Shown here: positions 1 to 11,783 of the stretch, piece after piece
How positions within the stretch are numbered: position 1 is the stretch's first letter
How the letters are laid out: each line of letters opens with the position of its first letter
The notes under the pieces: model-generated
What the model was told of the DNA's origin: nothing
What the model saw: only the letters and a program-made list of their open reading frames with translations
Databases searched by the model: none
Assembly: GCA_009746045.1 (NCBI GenBank)
Contig: RPFO01001332.1
Coordinates: 52,501 to 88,250, forward strand
Length of the DNA stretch: 35,750 nucleotides
Direction: 5' to 3'
Origin: Mesostigma viride
Taxonomy: Eukaryota > Streptophyta > Mesostigmatophyceae > Mesostigmatales > Mesostigmataceae
Made by a program: the position numbers and the translations under genes

Positions 1-918
<918 letters not shown>

Positions 919-1664
919 GCCCACCCCGCACTTCCCTGCCCCGTACTTGTGCGAATTTCTACCACCAGGATCAACCGCCGTACTAGAGGTTGGTACGGCA
1001 GCGACCGCCGCTATGCCAAGTGCCAGGTGCCAATTGCCAAATGCCAGCGCCGCTCAGCTGGCTCCAGCACCATCATGGCTTTTGTTGCATGACTGATGCA
1101 GAGTTGCAGACTGGTGCATGCGCGGGAATTTGAATGGCTCGACATGGCCATCGCCGGTGTCCTGGTGGCTGGTTGTCGTGAGTGGCTTCTTATCATTCAG
1201 GATAGGTCGGTAAAGTTCGTCGAGTCCTGATAACCATTTATGCAGTCGTTGCTGCCTTCAGCGTTTTATTAGGCGGCAGCAGCATTGGAAGTCATGCAGC
1301 ATTCCGCCGCTTTTATGCTACCTGGGTAACGAATGATCTCCAGCTTCGGTAGTAAATAAAACGCCTCCCTTACCTTCCCTTAGGTTGATATAAGGTCCGT
1401 AACCGAACCTAACATGCTCTCATAATTTCTAGTGTCCAGAATTCACGGAATTCTGCGAATCGTTCCTTGAATGCATTTTGTCGGTGATGCGACATCGTAA
1501 ATGTTTAAATTTATGTGAAGATTTATCGACACTTTTTATGGTCGACAGTATCTAGATTTACAGCTCTGTTTGGTTTGCGAGGAAGGCATCGCCACACAAG
1601 CCATTGAAATGGGGACTACGCAGACGACTACGTCGGTCTTAATTACGATATAAGCTGTGTTGTA
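919..1664. other. Upstream region of the J-domain gene
   Basis: No supported gene lies here. The stretch separates the GTT microsatellite from the proposed start codon at 1665 and probably contains the promoter and 5' UTR. Visible structure includes a run of near-identical TGCCAA-type words around 1013-1046, a perfect 8-bp palindrome with a 3-nt spacer near 1438-1456 (CAGAATTC/GAATTCTG), and an AT-rich patch near 1500-1545. No clear TATA box can be assigned. Confidence 0.4.
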
Positions 1665-4600
1665 ATGGCTCAAATCCCTACTCCATCCGTCGACCGCCGT
1701 GCTTTGGCCGAGAAGGTATGAATTGCAAAGGGCGCCAGCCGGTTTACATATCAGCCATGCTTGCAGACCATACCACGACAATTCCTGCACTCTCGAATGT
1801 GCAGGCGCCAGCATTTGCCACCATACGCTTTCATTATCCCAGCACCATACCTCGCTTTTATCCAGTAACCGTTCGTTTTCCGTTTGCGTCCTGTGAGGCC
1901 CGTCTGTAACATCTTTTCTGTCTCTCTTGCCCCCTGCCACGTCTTTCAGGTTCTTGCCTTCCGCCATGATCCGTTGGCTGCCCTGGAGCTGCCTGCTGGT
2001 GCCTCCGAAAGTGAGATCCGGGCTGCGTATCGCAAGGTCAGCTCAGCATAGCCCATCGTGCTGAAATTCAGTTAGTCCGATCTACAGCGAAAAACCTTTC
2101 ACAAGGATATTATACCATGGTGGCTTTCATGGGGATAACACATAGGTTGACTGGTACGTTTGAGAAGCCAAAGCCCTCCACGGGATGTCAAGAAGGATTG
2201 TTCCCCTCTAAGAAGGTTTTGACTTGCACAGGAGCTGGAACTGCCGCCACGCTAGTCCTTTTTTCCAGCAGGCAAGTGCTGTGCAGCATTTGCATGGGTG
2301 TCAAGCTCATGTTTATGACCTAGACCGTGCTCCAGTGGGTGCCTAGGGGAGCTACAGTTTGCCTGTAGAAGCCAGCGCCATTCATGCGTGTTTTATTTTC
2401 CCTCGCACCCGCCCAGGCCAACAATTAATAAGCCTACCTTATGTTATATGATCCTATCTTGTATAATATATAAGTAAGTCTATTTTATGGTAAATTGAGC
2501 TGCATGATCTTGCCTGATGGACCCTTATCCTAACTCTCCTTCCGGGCCTCGCGGGGGTAACCATCAGGCGCATGCACACAGGAGGACATTACGGGGGTGC
2601 GACCAAAGGGATGGCCCGTTAACGGTGAACTTGCCGACAAGATGCAGACCGATGAGTCGTCGTTCAACCGGGCGGGGCTTCCCTGGGATGCCAGCAAATG
2701 GGGTGTGAACAGTCAACGGGGTGCTAGCGAACGGGATGGGCATGAACAGGGTGTGCCGTGTGCATTCATCGCGATGCTTAGCCCACTTGTCCAACAGGTG
2801 GGGGAATCGCGTGGCAGGACGTGGACCCAGAACCCAGGGGGATGCACTCCCACGCAACATGTCACCCCTCCATGCAACCTCCCTTGTGTAACCCAACGAA
2901 TGTAAATGGTCGAATGCAAACATGGAATGGAAATGCTCGAATCCAAACAATGAATGTACATGCTCGAATGGAAACAAATGAATGTAAACGCAACCGCCCG
3001 ATGCACAGATGGCGCTTGTGCTGCACCCGGACAAGAGCAGGGACACGCGCGCCGAGGAGGCCTTCAAAGGTGAGATGCCGACGGCGATGATACTCTGCAT
3101 GATTATACACCACTTCTATGACGATTTTATTTTTTATCTTATGGAAATGAACTGCCTGGATATAGGCAGGAATGGAAATTGGTACACCTTGCACGGCCTG
3201 GTCAACCATACTGTCGCGATGAAGCTGCCGGGGGCTTGCAGCAAGCACGAAAGCTCCGTGAGAACTCCAACGTTGGAATCCAGCCATTCGAGGACTGGTT
3301 TTGAAGCTTAGTTTTCAAGGCAAGGTTAGCTTGTAAAGCCATTGCATGATCATAGGGACAGGATGACCTGCCCATGCTGCACACGACCCGCCCTGGCCGC
3401 GCCCCAGTTGTGAGGGCATCGCCGCAGTTCCCGCGCATGCACACGTACGAGGCACAACGATGTGGGCCGCGGAGCGGAGGCAATGAGAGGCATGCACAAG
3501 TGTCTGCCTGAATGTATGTCTTGCTGTACAGTCATTCACACCTTAAGTTGGGTTCCAGGTTTTCGAGGGGTCAAGCCAACTTAAGGTGTGAACCCAACTT
3601 CAGGCGTGAATGCCTCTCCTATATTGTACTCATTTGAACTAAAGATACTAAAATATACTGTTATGAACTACTACGAATGCTGAAATCCTATGCGACCCAC
3701 CTTAAGGCATGAACACAACTTAAGCCAACCCAGTGAATGACTGTACATACACAGAGGGGATGGCCTCAACACGATATCGCATGGCAATCACTTGCAAATC
3801 TCTTTCGGACCGTGGCAACCCACATAAAGTCGTGGCACCCCATCGGGTGGCATAGCCCCGGCCGAACAATCCACGTCTCATGGCTGGCACTGGGTTGCCA
3901 TCGTACGAAAGGCGCCACGTTCATAGGAGAGGTGCCACAATCCAATATACAGACTTTGTAGCTCATGGGGGCCTGAAGGAGCTCCCTAGCTTTGTAAAAG
4001 CTAGTGATTGTTGTAAATGATTGTTGTCTGGCTAGGTGTAATCTAGCTAGTTTACCTTGGTTGACTTTGTTTTTTGCCCTTGGCTGGCTGGCTGTCCCTG
4101 CCCCCCTGCCCCCCTGGCCCTGACCCCACCAGTCCTCAACGGCTTCATCTCGCAGCTGACGGCCGCTCCCAGCCGCATGCCCGCAAGGAGCACCTGGGGG
4201 GCCTCTGTGAGTCTGCCACTCTGCTTACATGGATTAATTAGAAACATAACTCCGTTGGGAGTACATGTAGCACATATCCCGGAGAAGGGGCATATGGCTT
4301 TAAATACATTCTGGGCTACTTCCTGCAAGAGTGGAATGTAAGCAACACTTGCTCTAGGCGCCTCAAGGGCACCGGCACCACCATGCTGTCTTGGGTTCAA
4401 CCCAACTAAGGGGATCCCGGCACGGGGGAGGAAGCTTACATGGATGCCTGTATGAAATAGTGGTATTGAATTCAGCTGTGCTCGGTCTCATGCTTTGAAC
4501 AATCTGATCCATGCATAGTTGCACTGATAAAACAACGAACCAGTGCACTACTAGTCACGAGTGGGGGCCAGTAGGCTGGCTGTTAGTACCATCGAGCTCT

Positions 4601-7600
4601 GTTCGCCCTGCCCATGGGGTTTCGACGAATGATCCTGGGTGCTGTTACCCATGGGGGGTGATCCTGTGGAGTATGTCAGCACAGGCATGGCCGTGTCTAG
4701 ACTTTGTGGCCCCACGCGAGATTATGTGTCTCAATCGTTATGTGCCTTGAGCATTCAGAGGTTGGCCATACCCCACGCAATAAAAAGTACAATGTCCAAA
4801 GGAAATAGAGCCGGGCAGCTTCTTTGGTAGAGCAGCGTATTAGGCCAGACTCGGTGTTTGTGATTGGCCATGCTCCCACCCAGATTACAGGTATGACCGC
4901 ACCCCCAACGAACGAGTCAAATACGGTTATACCCATGCAGTCAGTTACGCACCCTACCCCCGCGTGCTTTCGGCCCTCTGCCCTAAGAAGACCGGGCTAG
5001 GTGAAGGTCGAATTCAACCACCTGAGAACAAGCCGCCAAGCCATAGCATAGCATTAAGCTTCGATATCTTAGACCATGTGGACCCCGCTCCGCGTCCCAT
5101 GCCAAACCTCTTCCCCCCTTTTTGACATCCCACGCCTTCTCTGCCACCCTTTGGCTTACCGTTCCATCTCTTCCCCCCCTCCAAATGCGGGCAGGCCGCG
5201 GACTCGCCATGGGACACTTCTGGCGCCGCACCGCCCTCCATGCACGCCCAGGGCCAAGGATGGGGCGTGCCCTCCCCAGCGCGGGCATACTGGCACGTGC
5301 CGGGCAGCGCGCCGTCCAGCAAGTGGCAGGCGTACACGGACGAGGGGGCCACATACCCAGTAGCAGCAACCACCACTGCTAGTGTTGGTGGCATAGGAGT
5401 GCCAGCAAGGGCAGCCAACGTGACGTCTTATAACTGCTACAGCTGGCCGAGAGGGGGGGCGGTGCCTGGCGGCAGGGGCGGAAGCAATAGTTATTATTGT
5501 GACCCCCAGCGGCCGCAATCACAAGCAGCGTCTTGGCAACAGCCACACACTGCACCTTCCTGGGGGGGGGGCCAAGCGGATGAGAAAGAACGACAAACAG
5601 GACACGGCAGGCAGCCGCAGGTGCCGGGTGGCAAGCTGCCGGGGGGAGCTAATGGTGGCAGTGGTGACGATAGACCAGCCAACCCGTACCGCTGCCACGT
5701 AGGCGCGACCACCCATGGCGCGTCGTGGGACGCTGCGCCCCCTGATGTCATTGACATCACGTCACCGGACAAAAAGGAAGATCAAGGCAGCGCGGTTCCC
5801 GGCCGCAGCTCTGCTGGTGTCTGCACCAACCTGCCCCGTGGCCCAGGCAAGCATGCCAACGGGAAACACTCCTTTGGCACCGGGCCTCTGGAACCCACCT
5901 CGTTGGCACGGTCGGCACGGCACGGGAATCGAGTGTCCACAGAATCTGCCCCTGCGTGCGGTTCCCCCGGGGACTGTGACCCGGCATGGAGGCAAAGGCA
6001 GGGCAAGAAGCGGCTGGCGCGCCTGTCTGCCAGCATGAGTGACCATGACATGTCAGCGGTGCAGGGCCTGTGGGCGTCCCGCGGCTGTCTTCCGCGGGGG
6101 GGCCGCGATGGGCTTTCTGAAGGCGCGAGCCTTAATATTGCGGAAGAAGAAGAAGACGGAGAAAGGGGGAGCAGAGGAGGGGGAGCAGGAGGAGGAGTTT
6201 ACGATAATATTGACGATGATGTGCCACCGGGGGGGCCTACTAGTGGCAGGGAGCAAGCGGCCTTTGATGTTGATGACAACAGAGGCGACGATGATGACGC
6301 TGTCCGGGTGGTCCAGGAAGCAGCGAAGCCGCGGGCGCCTGTCTCACCGCTCCCTCCTGCGCTGCGCTTGCGTCCGAACAAGGAGGGTATTCCGGTACAC
6401 TTCCCGTTCCTTGACGAGAGTGCCCCGGGTGGTCTATCGGGTGGCCGCGCCGGTGGCGGCATCGCGGGTGGCACAGGGAAGGGACACACAGAGGGGATGG
6501 CTGTGGGCCGTTGTGCTGGTGATGGTGGCAGTCTCACGCGTACTGCTGCTGCTGGTAGTGGTGGTGATGGTACTGGTGCTGCTGCTGCTGGTGGCGGTGC
6601 TGGTGGCACTAGTGCCAAAGCAGGTGCCCATCTCCCACTCCACGGCTTCCACGGCTTTCGGCTGGCCAGTCCCATTACGGGTGGCTGGATCGACTGCGAG
6701 GGGGAGGACGTGGACGAGGTGGACGTGGAGATACTGGCGTCCGGGGAAACCATCGCAGGGTCCAGGGACTCAGAGCCAGGGTCAGGGTCAGTGTCAGGAA
6801 CGGGCACAGGTAGCTTGTGGGGGGGAGACATGGTGGGGGTGGGCCCGAGTGTAGCAAAGAGGGGCCATGGTGGAGGCTTAAGAGATGCGAGGACAGCTAG
6901 TGCTGGAGGCTTAAGTGTTAAGGAGTTGGCGAGTGCTGGAGGCCTCCGTGGCATGAGGATGGCTGGTGTATGTGGAGGGCTGAGCAGCAGGGGGATGGGT
7001 GGTCGTGGGGGAAGCAGGGAGGAGGGGGCCAGGGATGATGGTTACTTGGGGTTGCTGCGGCCGGTACGAGCACCGCGGAGGTTGGCTGCCGGCATCCGAG
7101 CGGGTGGGGGGATGGAGCTTGAGGTTGAGCGGGAGTGCCTGCCACGGTGGGTCGAGCGCATGCCTAGTGAGACTATGCGTAGAGAGCCTCTGGCTGGTGA
7201 GCCTCTGCCTGGTGAGCCTCTGCCTGGTACGTTTCTGCCGGGTTACCATCCTGACATTCAGGGCGACAGGGAGCATGAGGGCAGTAGGTTTTGGGCCGAT
7301 AGCGAGGGCCGGGATGAGCGTGGGGGGACTGCGAGGGTTGAGCAACCCAGGGCAACGCACCGAGGGGGCATCTATGATGCCACGTACACAAGGGATGCTG
7401 TCGAGGATGTTGTTGAGGATTTTGTTGGTGATAAGGTGGGGCAGCAGATGGGCACAGAAGGCGATGGGGGGAAGGGGGAGGGGGAGAGATACAGCATGGC
7501 CGAAAGAGGAAGCGGAGAAGAAACGGGGGGGCATGTTGGAGGGGCGGGAGGGAGTTCCAGGAGGACGGAGGGGGCAGTCGAGGATGTCGTTCTGGATCAC

Positions 7601-8695
7601 GTCCAGGTTGCGGGCGCCAGTGGTGCTGAGCCCTGGGAGGATGATTACTCTCCCTTGGATGACAAGGGTGCCGGAATACGCAATGGGAGTTACAGACACA
7701 AGAAGGATGGCCACCTGGACGGTGACAACGATGACGGTGATGGTGACGATGATGGTGACGACAATGATAATGACGACCTCCTTTTTGGAGAGGCTCACCC
7801 TCACGACGATGTTTACCTTGATCATGGCGAGGGTGACCTAGAGGGCGATGATGCTGGCATAGGCGGCCATTGTGTACGCATTGATGGTGATGGCCACATG
7901 GGTGCTCGTGATGACGAGGACGGTGAGGCTCTCACTGACGAAGGGCATGTTGATGAGGACTATGCCGACGAAGGGCAGGGGGGTGATCCCACCGACGTGT
8001 ATGGCACGCAGGAATCCGGCGTGGTGAACCTGTTTGTGGCCGCGGGGGTGAGGACCACGCGCGCGCCCAGCGTGTGGCAGACGCCTAAAGTGGCACACGT
8101 TCCCAGTGCACGGCGGCACGCCACGCCATGCCATCGGGCCACGAAGCGTGGCACACCACCTGTCACAGCAACCGCCCGGCTCAGTGGCAAGGCAGCGACT
8201 GCGAAGAAGGTGCCACGGAGCATTCCAGCCGGCATCGGGGAGGCCGGGCGAAGACTGCTTTCTGGGGAAGCATGCCCCCCCATGGACCAAGGACAGGCAG
8301 CGTCTCGGCAGGGGATGGATCCAGTACCAGGTTCCGTTGATGGCGCTAGCGTGCGTGTCCGTAAGGACGGTGGTGCCGCGGTGTGGGATGCCAATGGCCA
8401 GCCGAAAGTTAAAAAGCGCGTGCGCGCCGCGTCCTATGTCATCCGGCAGGCGATCAAGAAGGCCCGTGGGGGCGGCAGCTGCGCACGCGACGTGACCAAC
8501 CCGTCCACGCTGCTGCCGGGCATGGCACCACTGGGTTCGGTGGCAAAGGCTTCGGTGGCGGCGCGGGTGGCGGTGGCGGCGGTGGCAGCGACCAGGGTGT
8601 CAATGGGTGCGGGGGGCGACCATGCCAGGCAGGCGACTGCCGCGTGCCGTGCGCCGGTGCAGACACGCGTTTCGAGTTACTTTATGAAAGCGTAG
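1665..8695 (+). CDS. J-domain (DnaJ-like) protein, large and disordered, with C-terminal PIP-box-like motif
   Basis: Proposed exons are 1665-1715, 1950-2036, 3009-3069, 4133-4206 and 5195-8695; all junctions are GT..AG and in phase (0, 0, 1, 0), giving about 1257 residues. Exons 2-3 encode a J-domain: residues 22-46 form helices I-II, ending in IRAAYRK, followed by MALVLHPDKS with the HPD at 52-54 that stimulates Hsp70 ATPase. Exon 4 continues AFKVLNGF, but the usual tail of the domain is divergent. The rest looks disordered: Gly-rich, with a short GEPLP repeat near 7190-7230, an Asp-rich block at about 930-977, and a basic NLS-like stretch at about 1163-1183. The last 11 residues include QTRVSSYF, which fits the PCNA-binding consensus Qxx[ILMV]xx[FY][FY]. 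A nuclear co-chaperone is inferred. The start was chosen because ATGGCT opens an exon that splices in phase into the J-domain. Undetected introns inside the last exon are possible. Confidence 0.75.
2895..2992 (+). repeat. Degenerate tandem repeat in intron 2 of the J-domain gene
   Basis: Four or so imperfect copies of a roughly 25-28 bp unit built from AATGTAAATGGTCGAATG-like and AAACA words lie just upstream of the exon 3 acceptor. They replace the polypyrimidine tract one would expect there, so the acceptor at 3007-3008 is weak by eye. It is accepted because the following exon reads straight into the HPD part of the J-domain. Confidence 0.5.
3529..3743. mobile_element. 215-bp MITE, Tc1/mariner type
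   Basis: The element begins CAGTCATTCAC and ends with the exact reverse complement GTGAATGACTG; each end is flanked by TA (3527-3528 and 3744-3745). A TA target duplication and termini starting CAGT are typical of Tc1/mariner transposons. Further inside are several inverted copies of a CCTTAAGTTGGGTT-like word (near 3541, 3585 and 3710). There is no coding capacity, so it would have depended on a transposase encoded elsewhere. It sits in intron 3 of the J-domain gene. Confidence 0.8.
4230..4400 (-). mobile_element. Inverted copy of the retroelement 3'-end family
   Basis: On the minus strand this segment matches the 3' region of the elements at about 11640-11780 and 13320-13470: it ends in CTCCCAACGGAGTTATGTT followed by a short TAAT-type tail, and the upstream part shares the words around GCAAGTGTTG and the CATATGCCCC block. 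It lies in intron 4 of the J-domain gene, starting about 25 bp after the exon 4 donor. It has no coding potential. Confidence 0.6.
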
Positions 8696-8851
8696 TCTAC
8701 TTTGTGAAAGTGCAGTGGCATTCGGTTTGATACTGTGCATGTGGAGCTGGCAAGCCATGGTGAGCACAAGCATGGAAATAAGGGTGATCTACCAAGTAGC
8801 TGGATGTTGCCCCAGTTTACCATCTTATCCAAGTGGTGGTAGCCTCAGCTG

Positions 8852-9005
8852 AAAAACTGGTGCTACAAAATAAACATATCACCTAGCACACTACACACAT
8901 TTGGTAACCAGCTGGTCGATACGTGGTACCCCTTCACCTAACGATATTCCTATCGGTTAATAAGAATACCCATTTACCCGGGAAAAAAAAAAAACTGGTG
9001 CTACA
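8852..9005 (+). mobile_element. Short retroposon with A-tail and target-site duplication
   Basis: The 16-base word AAAAACTGGTGCTACA occurs at 8852-8867 and again at 8990-9005. Between them are about 122 bases that end in a run of 12 A immediately before the second copy. A direct repeat flanking an insert with a 3' A-tail is the signature of LINE-mediated retroposition. The insert is too short to code and I see no convincing tRNA-like A and B boxes, so its source RNA is unknown. It lies about 150 bp downstream of the J-domain gene stop codon. Confidence 0.6.
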
Positions 9006-9148
9006 TGATGAGGCCATGACTTAGACTTGGCAAGTTAACGCGATATGTTGTCGTCTGTGTTCGGTTGGTGATGTTTCCGGGTAATACACATGTACCGTTG
9101 ATCCTGAGTATTCAGCTCAATCAATTTATATACTAGGTTGGTGAGCCA

Positions 9149-9218
9149 TTAAATTAAATTAAATTAAATTAAATTAAATTATAACATGCCTCCGTTGGGA
9201 GATTAATTAATTAATTAA
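9149..9218. repeat. (AAATT)n and (AATT)n microsatellite patches
   Basis: A run of about six AAATT units is followed, after an ACGTTGGGAG-like word, by an (AATT)n run. The combination CTCCGTTGGGAG plus AATT-type tail is the same motif found at the 3' ends of the retroelement copies at 4230, 11750 and 13450. This is probably another degraded copy end, here in inverted orientation. Confidence 0.55.
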
Positions 9219-9239
9219 TAGACACGTTGGGAGATCATG

Positions 9240-9840
9240 TAGCACATATTCCTTGATGGGTGGTGGAGTGGAGAGAGCCGCGTAATCGGACTATCCTAAC
9301 GCTAATCTATCGAGTCTAGAAAAATCCAAACTACCCTACTCATCAAAGCGCCTCCTCCTCTTGGGGGGAGGTGGCTTGCCCACAGGGTCGTGAGCCATCC
9401 AGTAATCTAATAAATGAGCCAGTGCTTCAGCTGATGACTAGGAGCAGCTTGTTTCGCTGTAGATCGAGAAACATAGCGAACCCCGCACTGACGCGGCGCG
9501 ACCCAGAGATATGTGACACTTGTAACTGCATGCTTGCATGAGGATTCTGGGCTTCTGGGACTATCTGTACTCCGTGCCCGCATCATTAAATCAAATTATA
9601 TAACCTGCATGACCCGGATCCATGTGGACATCATGTACAGATCGCATTCTGTTGCGCTGGGCCGGGGTGGGGGTGGACGGAGCCGCGATAACAAACGAAG
9701 CTATATGACTAACTAAATAGCCAACTAATTTTAATCTAATCTATACCTTAAGGTCCTAGCTACTCTGCTCAGCAAAGGGGCTCCTCCTGGTGAGGGCCCG
9801 GGCCGTTGCCCACAGGGGCTGGCGTCAGTGCGCCCGCATG
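9240..9840. repeat. Two diverged copies of a dispersed non-coding repeat
   Basis: Positions of about 9250-9420 and 9660-9810 share the same order of words: GGTGG..GGAG.GAGCCGCG, then CTAATCTAT, then CTACTC..CTCA.CAAAG.G.CTCCTCCT, then TTGCCCACAGGG. A related block follows the AATT tail at about 34060-34190. No open reading frame is convincing in the region. It is best read as decayed mobile-element sequence between genes. Confidence 0.45.
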
Positions 9841-9859
9841 CAGCTGGACAACATGGTCT

Positions 9860-10010
9860 CATTGATCTGCCCGATCTATAGTTTTTGTCAGGACTGCATG
9901 GTAATCCAAGCTGTATCTAGAGAGTAGAGAGAGGGAGGAAATTATGCGGTGTTCAAACTGAGCCGGGACCATGAGGACCTCGCCCAGCAGCCAGGATCTG
10001 TATAGTTGAT
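9860..10010 (-). mobile_element. Inverted copy of a second dispersed repeat
   Basis: The reverse complement of this segment aligns by eye with 13820-13960: both contain GCTCAGTTTGAACAC preceded by a GCTGGGCGAGG/GCTGGCCGACC-like block and followed by a C/T-rich part and an ATGCAG word. The copies are in opposite orientation and too diverged for recent insertion. There is no coding capacity. Confidence 0.5.
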
Positions 10011-10059
10011 GGCTCACTGGTCTACCAATTTCCTTCTGGGTAATTTGGACGTCCTTGGG

Positions 10060-10789
10060 CCAGGCCACGTCAGATTATGCCGGCCGCCCTGGCTGGCCAA
10101 GCTGCTGGGGGCCAGCCAGACCAAGAACGGTGTCTACCTGATTGGTTCGAGCAACTGAGATGTGGCTATACAAAAGCTATTCTAGGATGCCTAATCTCAT
10201 CAGAAATGCGAGGCGCCATACCCTTAAACAAAGACTCGAGGGGACTACATGCGTGCATGGGAAACCCTAGTAACTTTCAGGACCTGTTGGAGCATCCTAC
10301 TATAGGTTCAGTACTGTGCCGTTCAGCCATGTGACCAGCTGGTCCGTGAGCGTCCAGGCCTCGGCCCCGTATTATCATCAAGGAGACAACCAGCGCAGGC
10401 CGGCCAGAAATCGGGAGAATCTGGCGGACCATGCATGGTAGCGTATTATAGACAAGGAGAAATGGGCTGCCATCTGCGATAAGCACCTTCCTGAGGGGCA
10501 TGCTCCTGCTTACTCCCAATATGGGCCCCGCGGCCTGGCATTCAATGCTAGAGTACCCTGTCTGAAGGTGGAGGCTATTGCCCAGTGAGGTAAGCCGCGC
10601 TACACTACCGCCTCGATCGTCTGCCGTTACAGTAGAGGACAGCTCGGATGACTAGAGAGTTATATCCGGCCCCTCTGGAGTCTATATTAATTAAACTCGT
10701 GCTCCCGTTGCATGGGGAGTCACGGAGGGAGACTATGTGGTGGTAATTGGGGCATGATGCAGATGATATTTGTAACTTTCGTGTAATTA
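10060..10789. other. Intergenic sequence, no gene seen
   Basis: I see no supported coding exon in this stretch. It includes a CTCGTGCTCCCGTTG..GGGGAGTCACGGAG block with a short ATTAATTAA next to it (about 10683-10730), which recurs almost unchanged near 34058-34087. It is therefore probably more mobile-element debris. Confidence 0.4.
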
Positions 10790-10960
10790 TATTTGAGATT
10801 AGCGTATAGAGTACTGGACTGCAGTGCAGGACAAGAAGAGATGGCAGACCATATAAAAGTCCTTCGACAACCAGAAGAAGATATGGCATGCAGACCGGAT
10901 ACGTCCTCTAGGCCCACACGCCAGCTGGCCGCTTGTGGGCATGCAAGCCCCCGCCCCCCC
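10790..10960 (+). mobile_element. Third copy of the GGACTGC/ACAAGAAGAG dispersed repeat
   Basis: This shares GGACTGC.GTGCAGGACAAGAAGAG.TGGCAGA and, further on, CACACGCCAGC..TGTGGGCA with 13890-13975. Both are in the plus orientation, while the related copy at 9860-10010 is inverted. No reading frame is conserved between the copies. Confidence 0.5.
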
Positions 10961-11049
10961 CCATGCAGGATCGAGGAAGGGGCGTCAGTTTTACTGAGTA
11001 GAGTAGCTAGGATTTTTGTAGCTTAGATTGGAGTTTAAGCTTGAGTTAA

Positions 11050-11780
11050 GAACCCAGCGGTCGACAAGATTTCTTTTCTCAGACGCCGCAAGCGGCTCTG
11101 GAAGACTCACTTCACCCTTGACGACGACTTGACCCTGGCGCAGCAACAACGGCGACAGCCGGGAGCTATGGCCGACCTACCTCCAGCTCCGGCAGACCAA
11201 GGCGGGGCAGCCGTTGTACTGGAAGTGAGGGGGCGGCCATCTACGTCGGCCACGAGCCCTGGCATGCGACCTCCGCGGCCCCAACAACTCCAGCCGCCCC
11301 AGCTTAGGGGAGTACAGCAGTAGTAGTGTAGAATAGATAGACCGTGGCCATGTACATGTAAGCCTCCTACAGGCTCAGACTATTCCAGCTGATTCACGAG
11401 CATTATATTTAGCCATGCATGTACATGTGTGCCTATGATGTGCCATGTGCACTCCAGATGATGCCTAGCTTTATCTAGTTATGCTGTGCCCATGCAGAGA
11501 GCTGCTCTCTGCTGAGATGCCACGCTCTAGCTCTTGTATAGCTATGCTGACCTTCCCCTCCATGACAGGCTCCCCCTTAGCTGGGCATAGCTTGATAGAT
11601 CATGGCCCGGATGCAGGTGCCCTGGTGCACCCCGAGCAAGTGTCGTTTACATTCCCACCCTTGCAGGAAGTAGCTAGCTTAGAATGTATTATAGGCCAGA
11701 TGCCGCCTTCTCTGGGCTCTGTGCTACATATACTACTCCCAACGGAGTTATGTTCCTAATTAATTAATTAATTAATTATA
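11050..11780 (+). mobile_element. 5'-truncated retroelement copy with (TAAT)n tail
   Basis: From about 11050 the sequence matches the last ~250 bp of the ORF1-like frame at 12790-13035 and then its ~450-bp 3' region, through to CTCCCAACGGAGTTATGTT and a tail of AATT units at about 11755-11778. In this copy the reading frame is disrupted: a few inserted bases near 11157 and an early TGA (about 11226) break the protein. A sharp 5' truncation and a simple-sequence 3' tail are typical of LINE-type insertions. It abuts the fuller copy that starts at about 11784. Confidence 0.7.
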
Positions 11781-11783
11781 TCA

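Noticed and set aside
4800-4890. tRNA-like D-arm (GCTT CTTTGGTA GAGC)
   Set aside because: The anticodon stem does not pair, there is no GGTTCRANNCC T-arm and the acceptor stem has no partner.
6039-6854. 271-codon plus-strand frame inside the J-domain gene's last exon
   Set aside because: It is an alternative-frame shadow of the 1166-codon exon frame.
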